A DNA stretch of 51,288 nucleotides from Gammaproteobacteria bacterium. Lineage in GTDB: Bacteria; Pseudomonadota; Gammaproteobacteria; Acidithiobacillales; Acidithiobacillaceae. How positions within the stretch are numbered: position 1 is the stretch's first letter; every line of letters begins with the position of its first letter. This document shows positions 32,979-42,119 of this stretch, piece by piece. The translations under genes were made by a program, and so were the position numbers. The notes beneath the pieces were generated by a model. It searched no databases and was not told the DNA's origin. It saw only the letters and a list, made by a program, of their open reading frames with translations. The stretch is from positions 1 to 51,288 of the forward strand of contig JAMCRJ010000104.1 of the NCBI GenBank assembly GCA_023381645.1. The letters are read 5' to 3'.

Positions 32979-35783
32979 GTGAAAAAATGGAATTCCATCG
33001 TCGCATGTGTTGTTGGTTCTGCGTTGACGTTTTCGATGCCGGCTTCTGCCTATGTGGGGGTTTCAAACACGCGTGATATCAACGCCCCCATCCAAATAAA
33101 CGCGGATACCAAAGACCGGATAACTCATGTACTACCAACGGGACGCATTGTCAGTCCGGTAGGAACGGTGAACGGTTCCCCAAACTTCGTGACCGAGATA
33201 ATTCCCTTGGGTCATAAAATTGTGGCCATGGCAAACGGTGCTACCCGTGCCCAGACCATTACTTTCTACGATCAGCATTCTCTCAGACGCGAAGCGGAAA
33301 TTGCCGCTTACAAGAAGGTTGCCAAGAAGTCAGTCCCCATACCCATGGATGTGACGGACCGCCACGGCGATGTCATCGGTCATCAGAGTTTTTTTCAAGG
33401 CATGGCTGTTGGTCCGGACCATGTTCTTTACGCAGCGGGCGGGGATAGCGACGATGTGGTGGCGTTTGCCGTGAAGGCGGGAAAACCCAGGCTATTGCAC
33501 CGGTACTCACTTGCATGGCAGCCTTTTCCCAAGGATCAGTATCCTTACGAATATCAAGGTCACCACGTTGATCAGCCGAGGCTATTCTACCCGGATGCCA
33601 TTGCTGTTGGACCTCATGACAGATATCTGTATGTCACCGGAATGCTGTCCAACAGTCTGGCCCGTATAAATATCCAGAGCGGCAAAACGGATTACCTGAA
33701 TGTTGGACCCTATCCATACGCAGTCACGTTTGCCGATGGTGGCCATAAAATAGTGATCAGTCTATGGGGAGGAAACGCCGTAGCGGTTGTTGATCCGGCA
33801 TCTTTCAAGCTTCTGGGATCGGTACGCCTGGGCCCTCCCACCGGACCCGATAATTCCGCGGCAGGAGTTCATCCCACTGCCCTAGCTGCTGTCCCGCATT
33901 CCTCTGATGTATTCGTTGCTCTGGCCAACGTTGACCGGGTGGCCAAGGTGGATACCGCTGATTTGCGGGTCCATGGATTTATTAATGATAGTCCCTATCC
34001 CGATGCACCTCCTGGCAGTTATCCCGATGGTTTAACTGTTGCCGAGGGGAAGCTTTTCGTGGCAAATGCCGGCAACAACGATGTCGCTGTCTATAACGAT
34101 CTAACGGGCAAGGCGTTAGGTTTAATTCCTACTGCCTGGTATCCGACGGCCATTACGCATACTGGTGATGCGCTTTATATCGCATCCGCCAAGGGCTTGG
34201 GCTCCGGACCCAACGTGGAACATCAATGGGTTGGGAATATGATGGATGGCGTGGTGCAGAAGGTGAATCTGCAGCATCTGTCCTTTCATCTTCCCACCTG
34301 GACCCAGGAAGCCTTGCGCAACGATGGCTTCACGCCGAACCAACAGCATGCCCTGCAGGTTTTGGATAGAAAAACTGCGCAATATCTACATAAGCATATT
34401 CGGTATGTCGTGTTTATTCTCCGCGAAAACAAAACCTTCGATGAAGATTTTGGCAAATACGAAGCCGCTGGAGACTGGGCTGATCCACAGATGGATCTTT
34501 ATGGGCCTAAGGAGATCCCAAACCTCTACAATCTGGCCCAGCATTTTACGCTTTTTGTGAATTTCATGGCGGATGGCGAAGTGACCGCACAAGGTCACCA
34601 ATGGACCACCGCCGCGTCAGACTCTGATTTTGTGCAAAGGACCTGGCCTGAATATTATTCGGGACGCGGTTTGGTGGCTAATCCGGGGTGGACTCAGTCA
34701 CTGGTTCCCGGCGGGTCCACGGGGACTGGCGGCATACCCTTGGGAGTAGATAATCCCTATGCGATCTATGAAAATCTTTCCGTTCTGGGCAAGTGGTCCA
34801 ACCCTTGGATCAGTTATCCGCAGAGGCTCTTCCTTTTCAATGATCTCTTGGAGCACCACGTTTCCTTTGAAGACTTTGGCGAGTTTGTCTCCCGTTCCGA
34901 GGCCGGGAATATTTCGAAAGCCATGAAAAAGCATCTGGCCACCGGCTTTCCAGGTTGGGATCGCATGATTCTGGATACGTATCGGGAACAAATGGCCGTG
35001 AACTGGCTCAAAGCGCATCCTGGTGTCCGGTTTCCGCATTTTATATACATCTGGTTGCCCGACGATCATACGGCAGGTCGCTCACCTTGCTACTACACAC
35101 CGGACTACTATGTAGCAAATAATGACTATGCGACCGCCAAGTTCATCCATTATCTGTCGACTACCCCCGAGTGGAAGCATATGGTGGTCTTTCTGACTGA
35201 AGATGACGCGCAGTCCGGAGCCGACCATATCAATGCCCACCGCACGCTGGCTCTGGCAATGGGGCCATGGGTTAAAAAAGGATTTTTGGCCGCTGATCAG
35301 TATTCCCAGGTTAATATTCTTAAAACCACAGAGGCGGTCTTCGGTCTTCCACCGATGTCTCAATGGGATCAGAACGCGAGCGTCTTTTCTGGGATATGGA
35401 CACAACATCCCGACTTCTCGCCCACACCGAACGTCATACCTATTAAGGTACCGGTCTCCTTCAATGCCGGAAAATGTACGCGCTATAGCCTACTGCGTCG
35501 CGAGGCTGGCGCATCCGGGCATTACCTGCATCCGAATTCCAAGTGGTATGCCTGGTACAAAGCGCACCAGACAAAAAATGGTGCGGGGATTCCTCCCCCT
35601 AGTAAAAAGAACGACTACACACCCACCACATTATTGAAAGTGCCGGGACCAGAGCAAATGAAACAGGAGTGGATTGCCGCAAAAGGCGTAAACGCCTGGC
35701 ATAAGGAAATGAGATATTTGAAGGCCTATGCGCAGAAACGGCATGCCCCCATTGCGGCCTATCAGGCAGGAGAAGATGAATGA
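32979..35783 (+). CDS. Secreted beta-propeller/phosphoesterase fusion 2
   Basis: A 934-residue paralogue of the 29271-32159 protein, colinear in both domains. Signal peptide about 1-24 (cleaved after ASA), propeller to about 440, then phosphoesterase with ILRENKTFDED (E483, N484, D488), GHQWTTAASDSD, LPDDHTAG and LTEDDAQSGADHINAH. The start is GTG at 32979 with CAGGAT upstream; no ATG fits the signal peptide. Differences concentrate in the propeller and in a loop after the nucleophile region ('WTQSLVPGGSTGTGGIPLGV'), so the two may differ in substrate. It starts 19 bp after tonB2 and is cotranscribed with it. Codon third positions are somewhat richer in A/T than in copy 1. Confidence 0.82.
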   Translation: MKKWNSIVACVVGSALTFSMPASAYVGVSNTRDINAPIQINADTKDRITHVLPTGRIVSPVGTVNGSPNFVTEIIPLGHKIVAMANGATRAQTITFYDQHSLRREAEIAAYKKVAKKSVPIPMDVTDRHGDVIGHQSFFQGMAVGPDHVLYAAGGDSDDVVAFAVKAGKPRLLHRYSLAWQPFPKDQYPYEYQGHHVDQPRLFYPDAIAVGPHDRYLYVTGMLSNSLARINIQSGKTDYLNVGPYPYAVTFADGGHKIVISLWGGNAVAVVDPASFKLLGSVRLGPPTGPDNSAAGVHPTALAAVPHSSDVFVALANVDRVAKVDTADLRVHGFINDSPYPDAPPGSYPDGLTVAEGKLFVANAGNNDVAVYNDLTGKALGLIPTAWYPTAITHTGDALYIASAKGLGSGPNVEHQWVGNMMDGVVQKVNLQHLSFHLPTWTQEALRNDGFTPNQQHALQVLDRKTAQYLHKHIRYVVFILRENKTFDEDFGKYEAAGDWADPQMDLYGPKEIPNLYNLAQHFTLFVNFMADGEVTAQGHQWTTAASDSDFVQRTWPEYYSGRGLVANPGWTQSLVPGGSTGTGGIPLGVDNPYAIYENLSVLGKWSNPWISYPQRLFLFNDLLEHHVSFEDFGEFVSRSEAGNISKAMKKHLATGFPGWDRMILDTYREQMAVNWLKAHPGVRFPHFIYIWLPDDHTAGRSPCYYTPDYYVANNDYATAKFIHYLSTTPEWKHMVVFLTEDDAQSGADHINAHRTLALAMGPWVKKGFLAADQYSQVNILKTTEAVFGLPPMSQWDQNASVFSGIWTQHPDFSPTPNVIPIKVPVSFNAGKCTRYSLLRREAGASGHYLHPNSKWYAWYKAHQTKNGAGIPPPSKKNDYTPTTLLKVPGPEQMKQEWIAAKGVNAWHKEMRYLKAYAQKRHAPIAAYQAGEDE

Positions 35784-35920
35784 TCACCGCATGTCTGAAT
35801 GGCGACGGACAAGGGCGTTGCCCTATACATAATGCAGGGGGTAAATTGGAACTGGCATCACCCTGCGAGCCAACCAAAATGGTCGCTATGTGAGTTCATG
35901 GAGGTTGCATAATTATCTAA

Positions 35921-36698
35921 GTCGCCATCGAAATCAACCGGCCCCAGGCCACAGCCCTTGGCGTGACCCCGGCGGCCATTGAAAACACTCTCGGTTTGGC
36001 TTTCGGAGGGCACGAGGTGGGAACGATTTATGGTTCCAACGACCAATATGAAGTCATCATGGAAGTCGAACCCCGTTATCAGCAGAACATCAATGCCCTC
36101 TCCACCCTCAGCGTAGCCGGCGCTGGGGGCACGCTGGTACCGCTCTCGGCGGTGGCAACATTTCGCTACGATGCCGCCCCGCTCACCCTGATGCAACATA
36201 ATGGTCAACCTTCCACCACGATTTCGTTCAATCTCGCGCCGGGGTTCAGCCTCGGCAGCGCCATTTCCGCCCTGCAGAGCAAAGCCAAGGATATATTACC
36301 GGCCGGGATCGTCGGGCATCTGGGCGGCAATGCGGCGCAATTCCAGTCCGCCTTCAAATCATTGCCGTTTTTACTGCTGGCCACCGTATTACTCATTTAC
36401 GTCGTGCTGGCCATTCTTTACGAACATTTCCTGCATCCCCTGACTATTCTGACCGCCCTGCCTCTGGCGGTTTTCGGTGCCTTGCTGTCATTGGTCATCT
36501 TCAATGAGCCCCTGGATTTGTACAGTTTCATTGGCATCATCATGCTGCTCGGACTGGTTAAGAAAAACGGTATCATCCTCGTCTTCCCAGTTTTTGACGC
36601 TATATATCACCCCCGCCTTTTATTTATTTTTTGACGAATTACAGGCGGTCCCAAAGCATTTCAGCTGGTTATTGGAGCGACAAAGATGCCGACGATAG
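35921..36698 (+). pseudogene. RND efflux pump (AcrB/MdtB-type) remnant
   Basis: The frame from 35921 reads VAIEINRPQATALGVTPAAI and continues through porter-domain sequence to the membrane segment 'LPFLLLATVLLIYVVLAILYEHF...GIIMLLGLVKKNGIILV', a clear RND match. After that, homology stops at an internal deletion, and the last pump segment (LYITPAFYLFFDELQ) appears in another frame at 36600-36698. The N-terminal half is also missing. It is dead. It separates the phosphoesterase module from the convergent phn operon. Confidence 0.8.
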
Positions 36699-36715
36699 GA
36701 GAGGTATTGTTGTTC

Positions 36716-37468
36716 TCACCCCGGTTCGTACACCAGTCGCACACGGGAAGCAGGATAGATGACCGTTGAGAACTCTATGCCCACACCTTCCGAATCGATG
36801 TTCACGTTCTCGCAGATAAAAACGGGATCGGACTTATCTATGGCCAGTAACCGTCGTTCCCTGGCTTGGGGCAACTCGGCCGAGACGGAGGACTTCAGGC
36901 GCGTGTAATCACTCACGCCCCGTTTTTTTAGCGACACCGTGATTCCCAGACCTTGTTGCAGATCCTGCACCATGCCCAACAGGCGTTCACCAAAAAAAAG
37001 GTGGCGTGCAATCGATACGGGATGCTCGCCAAGTTTGCCCAGCGTTTCAACCATTGCCGCGTTTGGATAGTCGGGGAACACTTGGTAGCTGAGGACGCGC
37101 GGTAACTCGGGTAAATCCTGCAGGGGTATGATGGCCGCTTCCAGCACCTCGGAAGAGCCTGGCCGGTTGTACTTCTTGATCCATTCCGAGAACCTCGGGC
37201 GCTCTTCCAGTTGGTAATCAAAGACTGTAGACGCTACAAAAGAACCACGGCCATGGGCAATATGCAGTCTTCCAATCGCAGCGAGTTCCTGCAGCGCTCG
37301 CCGAATCGTATGACGGTTAACGCCATAGGTCGACGCCAAAGCCCCTTCGCTGGGTAGTTTCTCGCCGGGCCGCACCTCACCCCTGTCCATCCGCTGCTGG
37401 ATGTCATCGACGATCTGCTTCCAGACTGTGATTCCGGGTGCGTGAGGCACTTTGGTGATATCTGTCAT
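36716..37468 (-). CDS. phnF: PhnF transcriptional regulator (GntR/HutC family)
   Basis: A 250-residue repressor. The N-terminal GntR winged helix (about 10-75) reads 'WKQIVDDIQQRMDRGEVRPGEKLPSEGALASTYGVNRHTIRRAL'. The C-terminal UTRA ligand-binding domain (90-245) follows. The stop of phnN overlaps its start. Last gene of the phn operon, so it is coexpressed with what it controls. A HutC-type operator, TGTATAGACA, overlaps the phnG promoter at 44257-44266 and is its probable target. In mycobacteria PhnF responds to phosphate-related signals; the ligand here is not known. Confidence 0.9.
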   Translation of the reverse strand: MTDITKVPHAPGITVWKQIVDDIQQRMDRGEVRPGEKLPSEGALASTYGVNRHTIRRALQELAAIGRLHIAHGRGSFVASTVFDYQLEERPRFSEWIKKYNRPGSSEVLEAAIIPLQDLPELPRVLSYQVFPDYPNAAMVETLGKLGEHPVSIARHLFFGERLLGMVQDLQQGLGITVSLKKRGVSDYTRLKSSVSAELPQARERRLLAIDKSDPVFICENVNIDSEGVGIEFSTVIYPASRVRLVYEPG

Positions 37469-38010
37469 GCTTTCGTGACAAAGCGAAGAACAGTCGTCCG
37501 AAACTGAGCGGCGGCCTCCGCCAGGGGGCCATCGTTCTGTATGGTGGTCATCGGTACGTCCTCTGGTAACAAAACTCTTCGCGATAGCCGCTCTTCGATG
37601 TCGTTTGACTTTTCCCGATCGCGCAACTGCAGACGGGCTCGGATGTGATGGTCCGAAGCGTTAATGCACACCACGTGGCTAGGGTGTTGGGCAGCGATGG
37701 CCGAGATAACGGTACGCGATACATTCGCTATGATGGCCTGCACCATGCCATTGCGCAAGAGTTCGTCCCGGGGAAGTCCATACATCAGACCGTGGGCCGC
37801 CCAGTCGAACGCCAAACTGCCCTCGGCTTTCATCCTCGCAAAAGTGGGCACGCTAACCAACTGCTCACCGGGGCTCTGCGCGCCACGCGTAACCACACGG
37901 CGGGCGAAGTAAATCCGCGCGTCAGAGGCCAACAAGGGTCGACAGGCATTGATTATCGAGTCCTTTCCCGCACCGGAGCGCCCCGCGACCAGTATGAGGG
38001 TGTTAGGCAT
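37465..38010 (-). CDS. phnN: Ribose 1,5-bisphosphate phosphokinase PhnN
   Basis: A 181-residue guanylate-kinase-like enzyme that converts ribose 1,5-bisphosphate to PRPP, recycling the sugar left after C-P lyase action. The Walker A motif GRSGAGKDS is at 9-17, 'RRVVTRGAQSPGEQLVSV' is the substrate segment, and 'ERLSRR' is the lid region. ATG 38010 is chosen because the P-loop begins nine residues later, as in the family; the frame upstream is open but overlaps the next gene. It overlaps both neighbours by a few bases, showing a tight operon. Confidence 0.92.
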   Translation of the reverse strand: MPNTLILVAGRSGAGKDSIINACRPLLASDARIYFARRVVTRGAQSPGEQLVSVPTFARMKAEGSLAFDWAAHGLMYGLPRDELLRNGMVQAIIANVSRTVISAIAAQHPSHVVCINASDHHIRARLQLRDREKSNDIEERLSRRVLLPEDVPMTTIQNDGPLAEAAAQFRTTVLRFVTKA

Positions 38011-38680
38011 ATATACCACCGCCACCCGCAAGAGGAATACGGGTGACCAAAACAAAATCCTGCTGTGGCTCTGGTTCCACAAAGACGCCCACCGCACTGA
38101 CCCGTCGGGGGCGTGCCGCACTCTCTGCAAAAAAATCGCAGGCCATCCTGAAGATATGGTCATCCGGTTGTTGATCACTGAGGGTCATGTGAAAAACCCA
38201 TTCCGAAAAAACATAGGGGTACCCCCAGCGCTTCAGATTGGCGAGGTTCTGCGCGGTGAGATCTGAAGCCGCTCGGATCTGCTCCTCCTCTCCCGCTGTG
38301 TAGGGCACCCGAAAACCGTCCAAATCCTGCACACACCGATCGGCCAGATCCGCAAGATGCGGACTAGACGTGCCGAGACGGAGCGCCACAAAGCCGTCCT
38401 CCAGTGTCAGCCGCAACGGTGGTAAAGAAAATGGGGCGACCGTGGACAGGGAGGCTTTAACGGCGTTTATCATCTCCGCCAACGGCTCTCGAATGGGCAT
38501 GGGCGCCTTGAGCGTCGCGTGAAAACCATATCGACTGGCTTTTCGGGTGGCCTGCGCCAAGCCGGGGACCGGTGGCCGCTCAAGCTTTTCACCGGATTCG
38601 GGATCACGTCCCAACCAACGGGTACCCGCCGTCCACAGGGTGTCCTGACGATCTGGTACGTAATAAATTGCGACCCTCAC
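38003..38680 (-). CDS. DUF1045 2H-phosphoesterase of phosphonate operons
   Basis: A 225-residue protein with the two HxT motifs of the 2H phosphoesterase superfamily: YGFHATLKAP (H54, T56) and WVFHMTLSDQ (H164, T166). The family (TIGR03223/DUF1045) is found in C-P lyase operons. No phnP is present here. I infer that this enzyme opens 5-phosphoribosyl 1,2-cyclic phosphate, the job normally done by PhnP, so that PhnN can act next. Start is GTG 38680 just after phnM; the residues following (RVAIYYVPD) match the family start. The frame also continues upstream inside phnM, which is not coding for this protein. Confidence 0.85.
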   Translation of the reverse strand: MRVAIYYVPDRQDTLWTAGTRWLGRDPESGEKLERPPVPGLAQATRKASRYGFHATLKAPMPIREPLAEMINAVKASLSTVAPFSLPPLRLTLEDGFVALRLGTSSPHLADLADRCVQDLDGFRVPYTAGEEEQIRAASDLTAQNLANLKRWGYPYVFSEWVFHMTLSDQQPDDHIFRMACDFFAESAARPRRVSAVGVFVEPEPQQDFVLVTRIPLAGGGGIYA

Positions 38681-38687
38681 GATCTCC

Positions 38688-39824
38688 TCACGCGATCCGC
38701 TGACCAGCCTTCCAGACCGAGCGGACGATCGGGTGCCCATCCATGAGCCGGATGCGGACCAGATCACCGCGCAGACCGACGCGAATGGTGCCACGATCCG
38801 GCAGACCCAACATGCGCGCCGGGGCTGCAGTGATCATCCGTACTGCTTCGGGCAGCGCGAGCAGACCATCATCCACCAATCGGAAAGGCGCTTCACACAG
38901 CGCATTGGGCACATAATCCGAGGCCAGGACGTCTACACACCGAGCTTTGATGAGATCGCGGACCGCAACGTTACCCGAATGGGATCCACCGCGCACCACG
39001 TTGGGGGCCCCTGCCACAATAGCCATATTCTGTTGACGGGCCGTTCGTGCCGCCTCCATGGATACCGGAAACTCAGCGACTTTGATGCCGTCTTGGGCGT
39101 TGCGAAGCACCTCCGCCTCGGTGCGGTCATCATGGCTCGCCAGAGTCAGAGAGGAATGTTTGAGTTGCTCCAACAGATAGCCGCGGTTTTTCTCGCTGTG
39201 GGCATGACGTCTCGCCTGAGCTTCGACGATCATGCCCTCCAGTTCCTTGGACGAGTATCCCTCATCGCGTCGACTTTTTCGAAACTTCTCCAGATTGGCG
39301 TACTGCCCGACACCCGGGGTGTGATCCATCAGGCTCACCATTTGAAGCTTGGCATGGTCCATGACCGCCTCAAAAAGTTCCTGCATGTTAGGCGCCGAGA
39401 GTTCGCAGCGCAAATGGAGCACATGATCGGCGCGTAGCGACCCGCTAGCATCCAGGGCCGACAAGTCTACCACCGCATTTTTCAGAGTTTGGATGCGACC
39501 GCTTTCAAAGCCGGCATCACCCACGCACAAGGCATTGGCAACGGTGGTGATACCCATCGACGCGCACTGGGCATCGTGGGCCAGAAATGCCGAAGGAGAA
39601 GGCCAGCGGACGTGACTGCGCGGCTGCACCTGGCGCTCCAGATTATCCGTATGCACGTCCACAAAGCCTGGCAGAAGAAAATCGCCGGTACAGTCCTCGG
39701 TGCCCAGGATAGAGGATGTTTCCTCAAGTATATCCGCAATGTTGCCTCTCGCACCCAGGAGCACCGCGCCATGCAATACGACATCCTCCAACACAATTCG
39801 CGCGTTGCTGAAACCCTGTGTCAT
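38688..39824 (-). CDS. phnM: Alpha-D-ribose 1-methylphosphonate 5-triphosphate diphosphatase
   Basis: A 378-residue amidohydrolase-fold enzyme that removes pyrophosphate from the triphosphate made by PhnI, G, H and L. 'DFLLPGFVDVHTDNLE' carries the metal-binding HxD, 'LMDHTPGVGQY' and 'LASHDDRTEAEV' supply further His and Asp ligands, and 'LASDYVPNALC' the last Asp. The C-terminal 'RGTIRVGLRGDLVRIR' is typical. Its ATG overlaps the phnL stop. Confidence 0.95.
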   Translation of the reverse strand: MTQGFSNARIVLEDVVLHGAVLLGARGNIADILEETSSILGTEDCTGDFLLPGFVDVHTDNLERQVQPRSHVRWPSPSAFLAHDAQCASMGITTVANALCVGDAGFESGRIQTLKNAVVDLSALDASGSLRADHVLHLRCELSAPNMQELFEAVMDHAKLQMVSLMDHTPGVGQYANLEKFRKSRRDEGYSSKELEGMIVEAQARRHAHSEKNRGYLLEQLKHSSLTLASHDDRTEAEVLRNAQDGIKVAEFPVSMEAARTARQQNMAIVAGAPNVVRGGSHSGNVAVRDLIKARCVDVLASDYVPNALCEAPFRLVDDGLLALPEAVRMITAAPARMLGLPDRGTIRVGLRGDLVRIRLMDGHPIVRSVWKAGQRIA

Positions 39825-40519
39825 CTGTCGTTCTCCGGTAAAGACGTTATTGGGATTTGACGATCAGCCACGCGCACGGTCATATCCGGATCATGGAAGA
39901 TGCTGACAATAGCGCGGCGCACCCGTTTTGCTTCCTGGATAAGGGACAGCACCACCGCGGCATTTTCGGCATCAAGAGAAGCCGTCGGCTCATCCAACAG
40001 CAACACCGGATGGTCAGTGACCAGGGCGCGCGCCAGATTGACCCGTTGTTGCTCGCCCCCGGAGAAGGTCGCCGGAGGCAAGCCGTGCAAGCGCAAAGGA
40101 ATGTTCAAAGTCAACAAGATAGCCTCGGCGCGGGCGTCCGCGTCTGCGGAACACACGCCCTGCTCTCTCAGCACACCGGCCACGATCGCACGCGTGGAAA
40201 CCCTTGGGATAACCCGCAGAAACTGGCTCACATAGGCTATATGGTGCCGGCGAATCACCAGCAATTGTTGAGGCGGCACTTGGGTCAGATCCACCAGTTT
40301 GCCATCATGCATGACGGTCACCGAACCGCTTTCAGCGCGATAATTCCCATAAATGGTGCGCAGTAAGGTGGATTTTCCGGCGCCGGAGGACCCGACAAGC
40401 GCGACACATTCACCCGCCGCTACGGAAAATGAGATATTACGGAGCACCGCCATTTGCAATCCGCCCTGCAGGTGCAGGGTGAAGGTTTTGCAGAGGTCCT
40501 TTACTTCGAGCAGGTTCAT
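39821..40519 (-). CDS. phnL: C-P lyase ABC-type protein PhnL
   Basis: A 232-residue ABC ATPase. Walker A GSSGAGKST, signature 'FSGGEQQRVNLARAL', and Walker B 'PVLLLDEPTASLD' are all intact. In the C-P lyase system PhnL is required with PhnG, H and I for the nucleosidase/transfer step and belongs to the core complex machinery, not to a transporter. It overlaps phnM and phnK by four bases each. Confidence 0.95.
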   Translation of the reverse strand: MNLLEVKDLCKTFTLHLQGGLQMAVLRNISFSVAAGECVALVGSSGAGKSTLLRTIYGNYRAESGSVTVMHDGKLVDLTQVPPQQLLVIRRHHIAYVSQFLRVIPRVSTRAIVAGVLREQGVCSADADARAEAILLTLNIPLRLHGLPPATFSGGEQQRVNLARALVTDHPVLLLDEPTASLDAENAAVVLSLIQEAKRVRRAIVSIFHDPDMTVRVADRQIPITSLPENDR

Positions 40520-41298
40520 GCAGGCAACACCGAACTGACCAAAAGTTGGGTATAAGGATGCTGTGGATCATCGAGGACCTGATCGGTCACTCCCGTCTCA
40601 ATAATGCGCCCGCGCTGCATAACGGCAATGCGCCCGGCCAACAACCGGGCTACCGCCAGATCATGGGTCACCAAAATCACCGCCATTCTCTGCTCCGACA
40701 CCAGATTACGCAGCAAATCCAGCAAACCGACCTGCACCGATACGTCCAACCCACTGGTCGGTTCGTCCATGAAAACTAGATAGGGATGGCTGATCAGGGT
40801 TCTGGCGATCTGCAGTCGTTGCTGCATCCCACCCGAGAAAGTTGTTGGCAAATCGTCGATGCGTTTGGGATCGATTTCTACTTTCTGAAGCCAGATCAGG
40901 GCCTTTTCGCGTAGCGTGCCATAGTGCTTTTCACCGGCGGCCATGAGTCTTTCTACGATATTGCCACCCGCTGTAATCTCCATGCGCAGCGCATCGCGGG
41001 GATTTTGGTGGACGTAGCCCCAGGCAGAACGATGCAGATGCCGCAACTGCTGCCGCGGAAGCATCTGCACGCAGCGGTCCAAGTCCCCATTGTCACCGAA
41101 ACGGACTTCGCCAGCGTCCGGGGCCAGCACCCCATAAAGGGTGTTCAGCAGGGTTGTTTTGCCAGAACCGCTCTCCCCGACAATGGCCAACACCTCGCCA
41201 GAATAAATCTCCAAAGACACCGATTCCAGGGCACGCAGTGCGCCAAAGGACAGGGTCAGATCGCGCGCCATCAGTACGGGAGCGGGACCGTAACTCAT
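40516..41298 (-). CDS. phnK: C-P lyase ABC-type protein PhnK
   Basis: A 260-residue ABC ATPase with Walker A GESGSGKTT, signature 'FSGGMQQRLQIARTL' and Walker B 'YLVFMDEPTSGLD'. The 'WGYVHQNPRDALRMEITAGGN' block is characteristic of PhnK, which docks on the PhnGHIJ core. Despite its ABC form it is not a permease ATPase here, as no phnCDE transporter is in the window. Confidence 0.95.
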   Translation of the reverse strand: MSYGPAPVLMARDLTLSFGALRALESVSLEIYSGEVLAIVGESGSGKTTLLNTLYGVLAPDAGEVRFGDNGDLDRCVQMLPRQQLRHLHRSAWGYVHQNPRDALRMEITAGGNIVERLMAAGEKHYGTLREKALIWLQKVEIDPKRIDDLPTTFSGGMQQRLQIARTLISHPYLVFMDEPTSGLDVSVQVGLLDLLRNLVSEQRMAVILVTHDLAVARLLAGRIAVMQRGRIIETGVTDQVLDDPQHPYTQLLVSSVLPA

Positions 41299-42119
41299 CG
41301 ACGATGCTCACAGAAATCGGTATCTGAGCAGATGAACTGGCGATTGCCTGTGTCGTCGATCACGATCTCATCCTTGTAGGACTCCACCGCGCCGCAGAGC
41401 GCGCAGGGTTGCCAGGTATTGACCGGATCAAAAGGATAGTCGGTGAAGTCGAGCGGTATAACCCGCGTGTACGGGGGAATCGCATAAAGGCGCTTTTCCC
41501 GGCCCGCGCCAAATAGCTGCAGCGCCGGGCTCATATGCATCTTTGGCACATCATAGGCAGGGATCGGGGACGGCGACGCAAGATAGCGATCATGGACGAT
41601 GACCGGGTATTCGTAACCGATGGCGATACGGCCATAGCGAGTGATCTGATCATAGAGCTTCAGATACATGAGGCTGTAATCGGCCATGGCGTGCAGGGCG
41701 ACAGTTTCGGAAACCCTGGGCTCCAGCTTGAACAGGGGTTCCGGCATCGGCACCTGATAGACCAATATCTGTCCCGCACGCAGGGGTGTTTCCGGGATTC
41801 GATGACGGGTCTGAATCAAGGTTGCTTCCCGGGTCGAGGTGGTAGTCCGCACTCCGGTGGTACTCCGGAAGAAGTTGCGGATGGAGACCGCATTGGTCGT
41901 ATCATCGGAGCCTTGATCGATCACCTTGAGGATATCCTCAGGGCCAATAACGGCGGCCGTCACCTGGATGCCGCCGGTCCCCCAACCATAAGGCAAAGGC
42001 ATCTCCCGGGAGGCGAAAGGAATTTGATGGCCGGGGATGGCCAAGGCTTTGAGCAGGGTTCGCCGTATTTTCTTCTTCGTCCCCTCATCGAGATAGGCAA
42101 AATTATAGTAGATGGTCAT
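41295..42119 (-). CDS. phnJ: C-P lyase radical SAM enzyme PhnJ
   Basis: A 274-residue enzyme that cleaves the carbon-phosphorus bond of ribose 1-alkylphosphonate 5-phosphate. The unusual cluster motif is complete: C239-x2-C242-x21-C264, followed by C270, the cysteine that forms the glycyl/thiyl radical relay in PhnJ. The start 'YNFAYLDEGTKKKIRRTLLKALAIPGHQIPF' is typical. It overlaps phnI and phnK. All essential residues are present, so C-P lyase should be active. Confidence 0.97.
   Translation of the reverse strand: MTIYYNFAYLDEGTKKKIRRTLLKALAIPGHQIPFASREMPLPYGWGTGGIQVTAAVIGPEDILKVIDQGSDDTTNAVSIRNFFRSTTGVRTTTSTREATLIQTRHRIPETPLRAGQILVYQVPMPEPLFKLEPRVSETVALHAMADYSLMYLKLYDQITRYGRIAIGYEYPVIVHDRYLASPSPIPAYDVPKMHMSPALQLFGAGREKRLYAIPPYTRVIPLDFTDYPFDPVNTWQPCALCGAVESYKDEIVIDDTGNRQFICSDTDFCEHRR

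Noticed and set aside
38681..38794. N-terminal extension of the DUF1045 protein into phnM
   Set aside because: The extra residues overlap phnM coding sequence and do not match the family; the GTG at 38680 gives the normal N-terminus.
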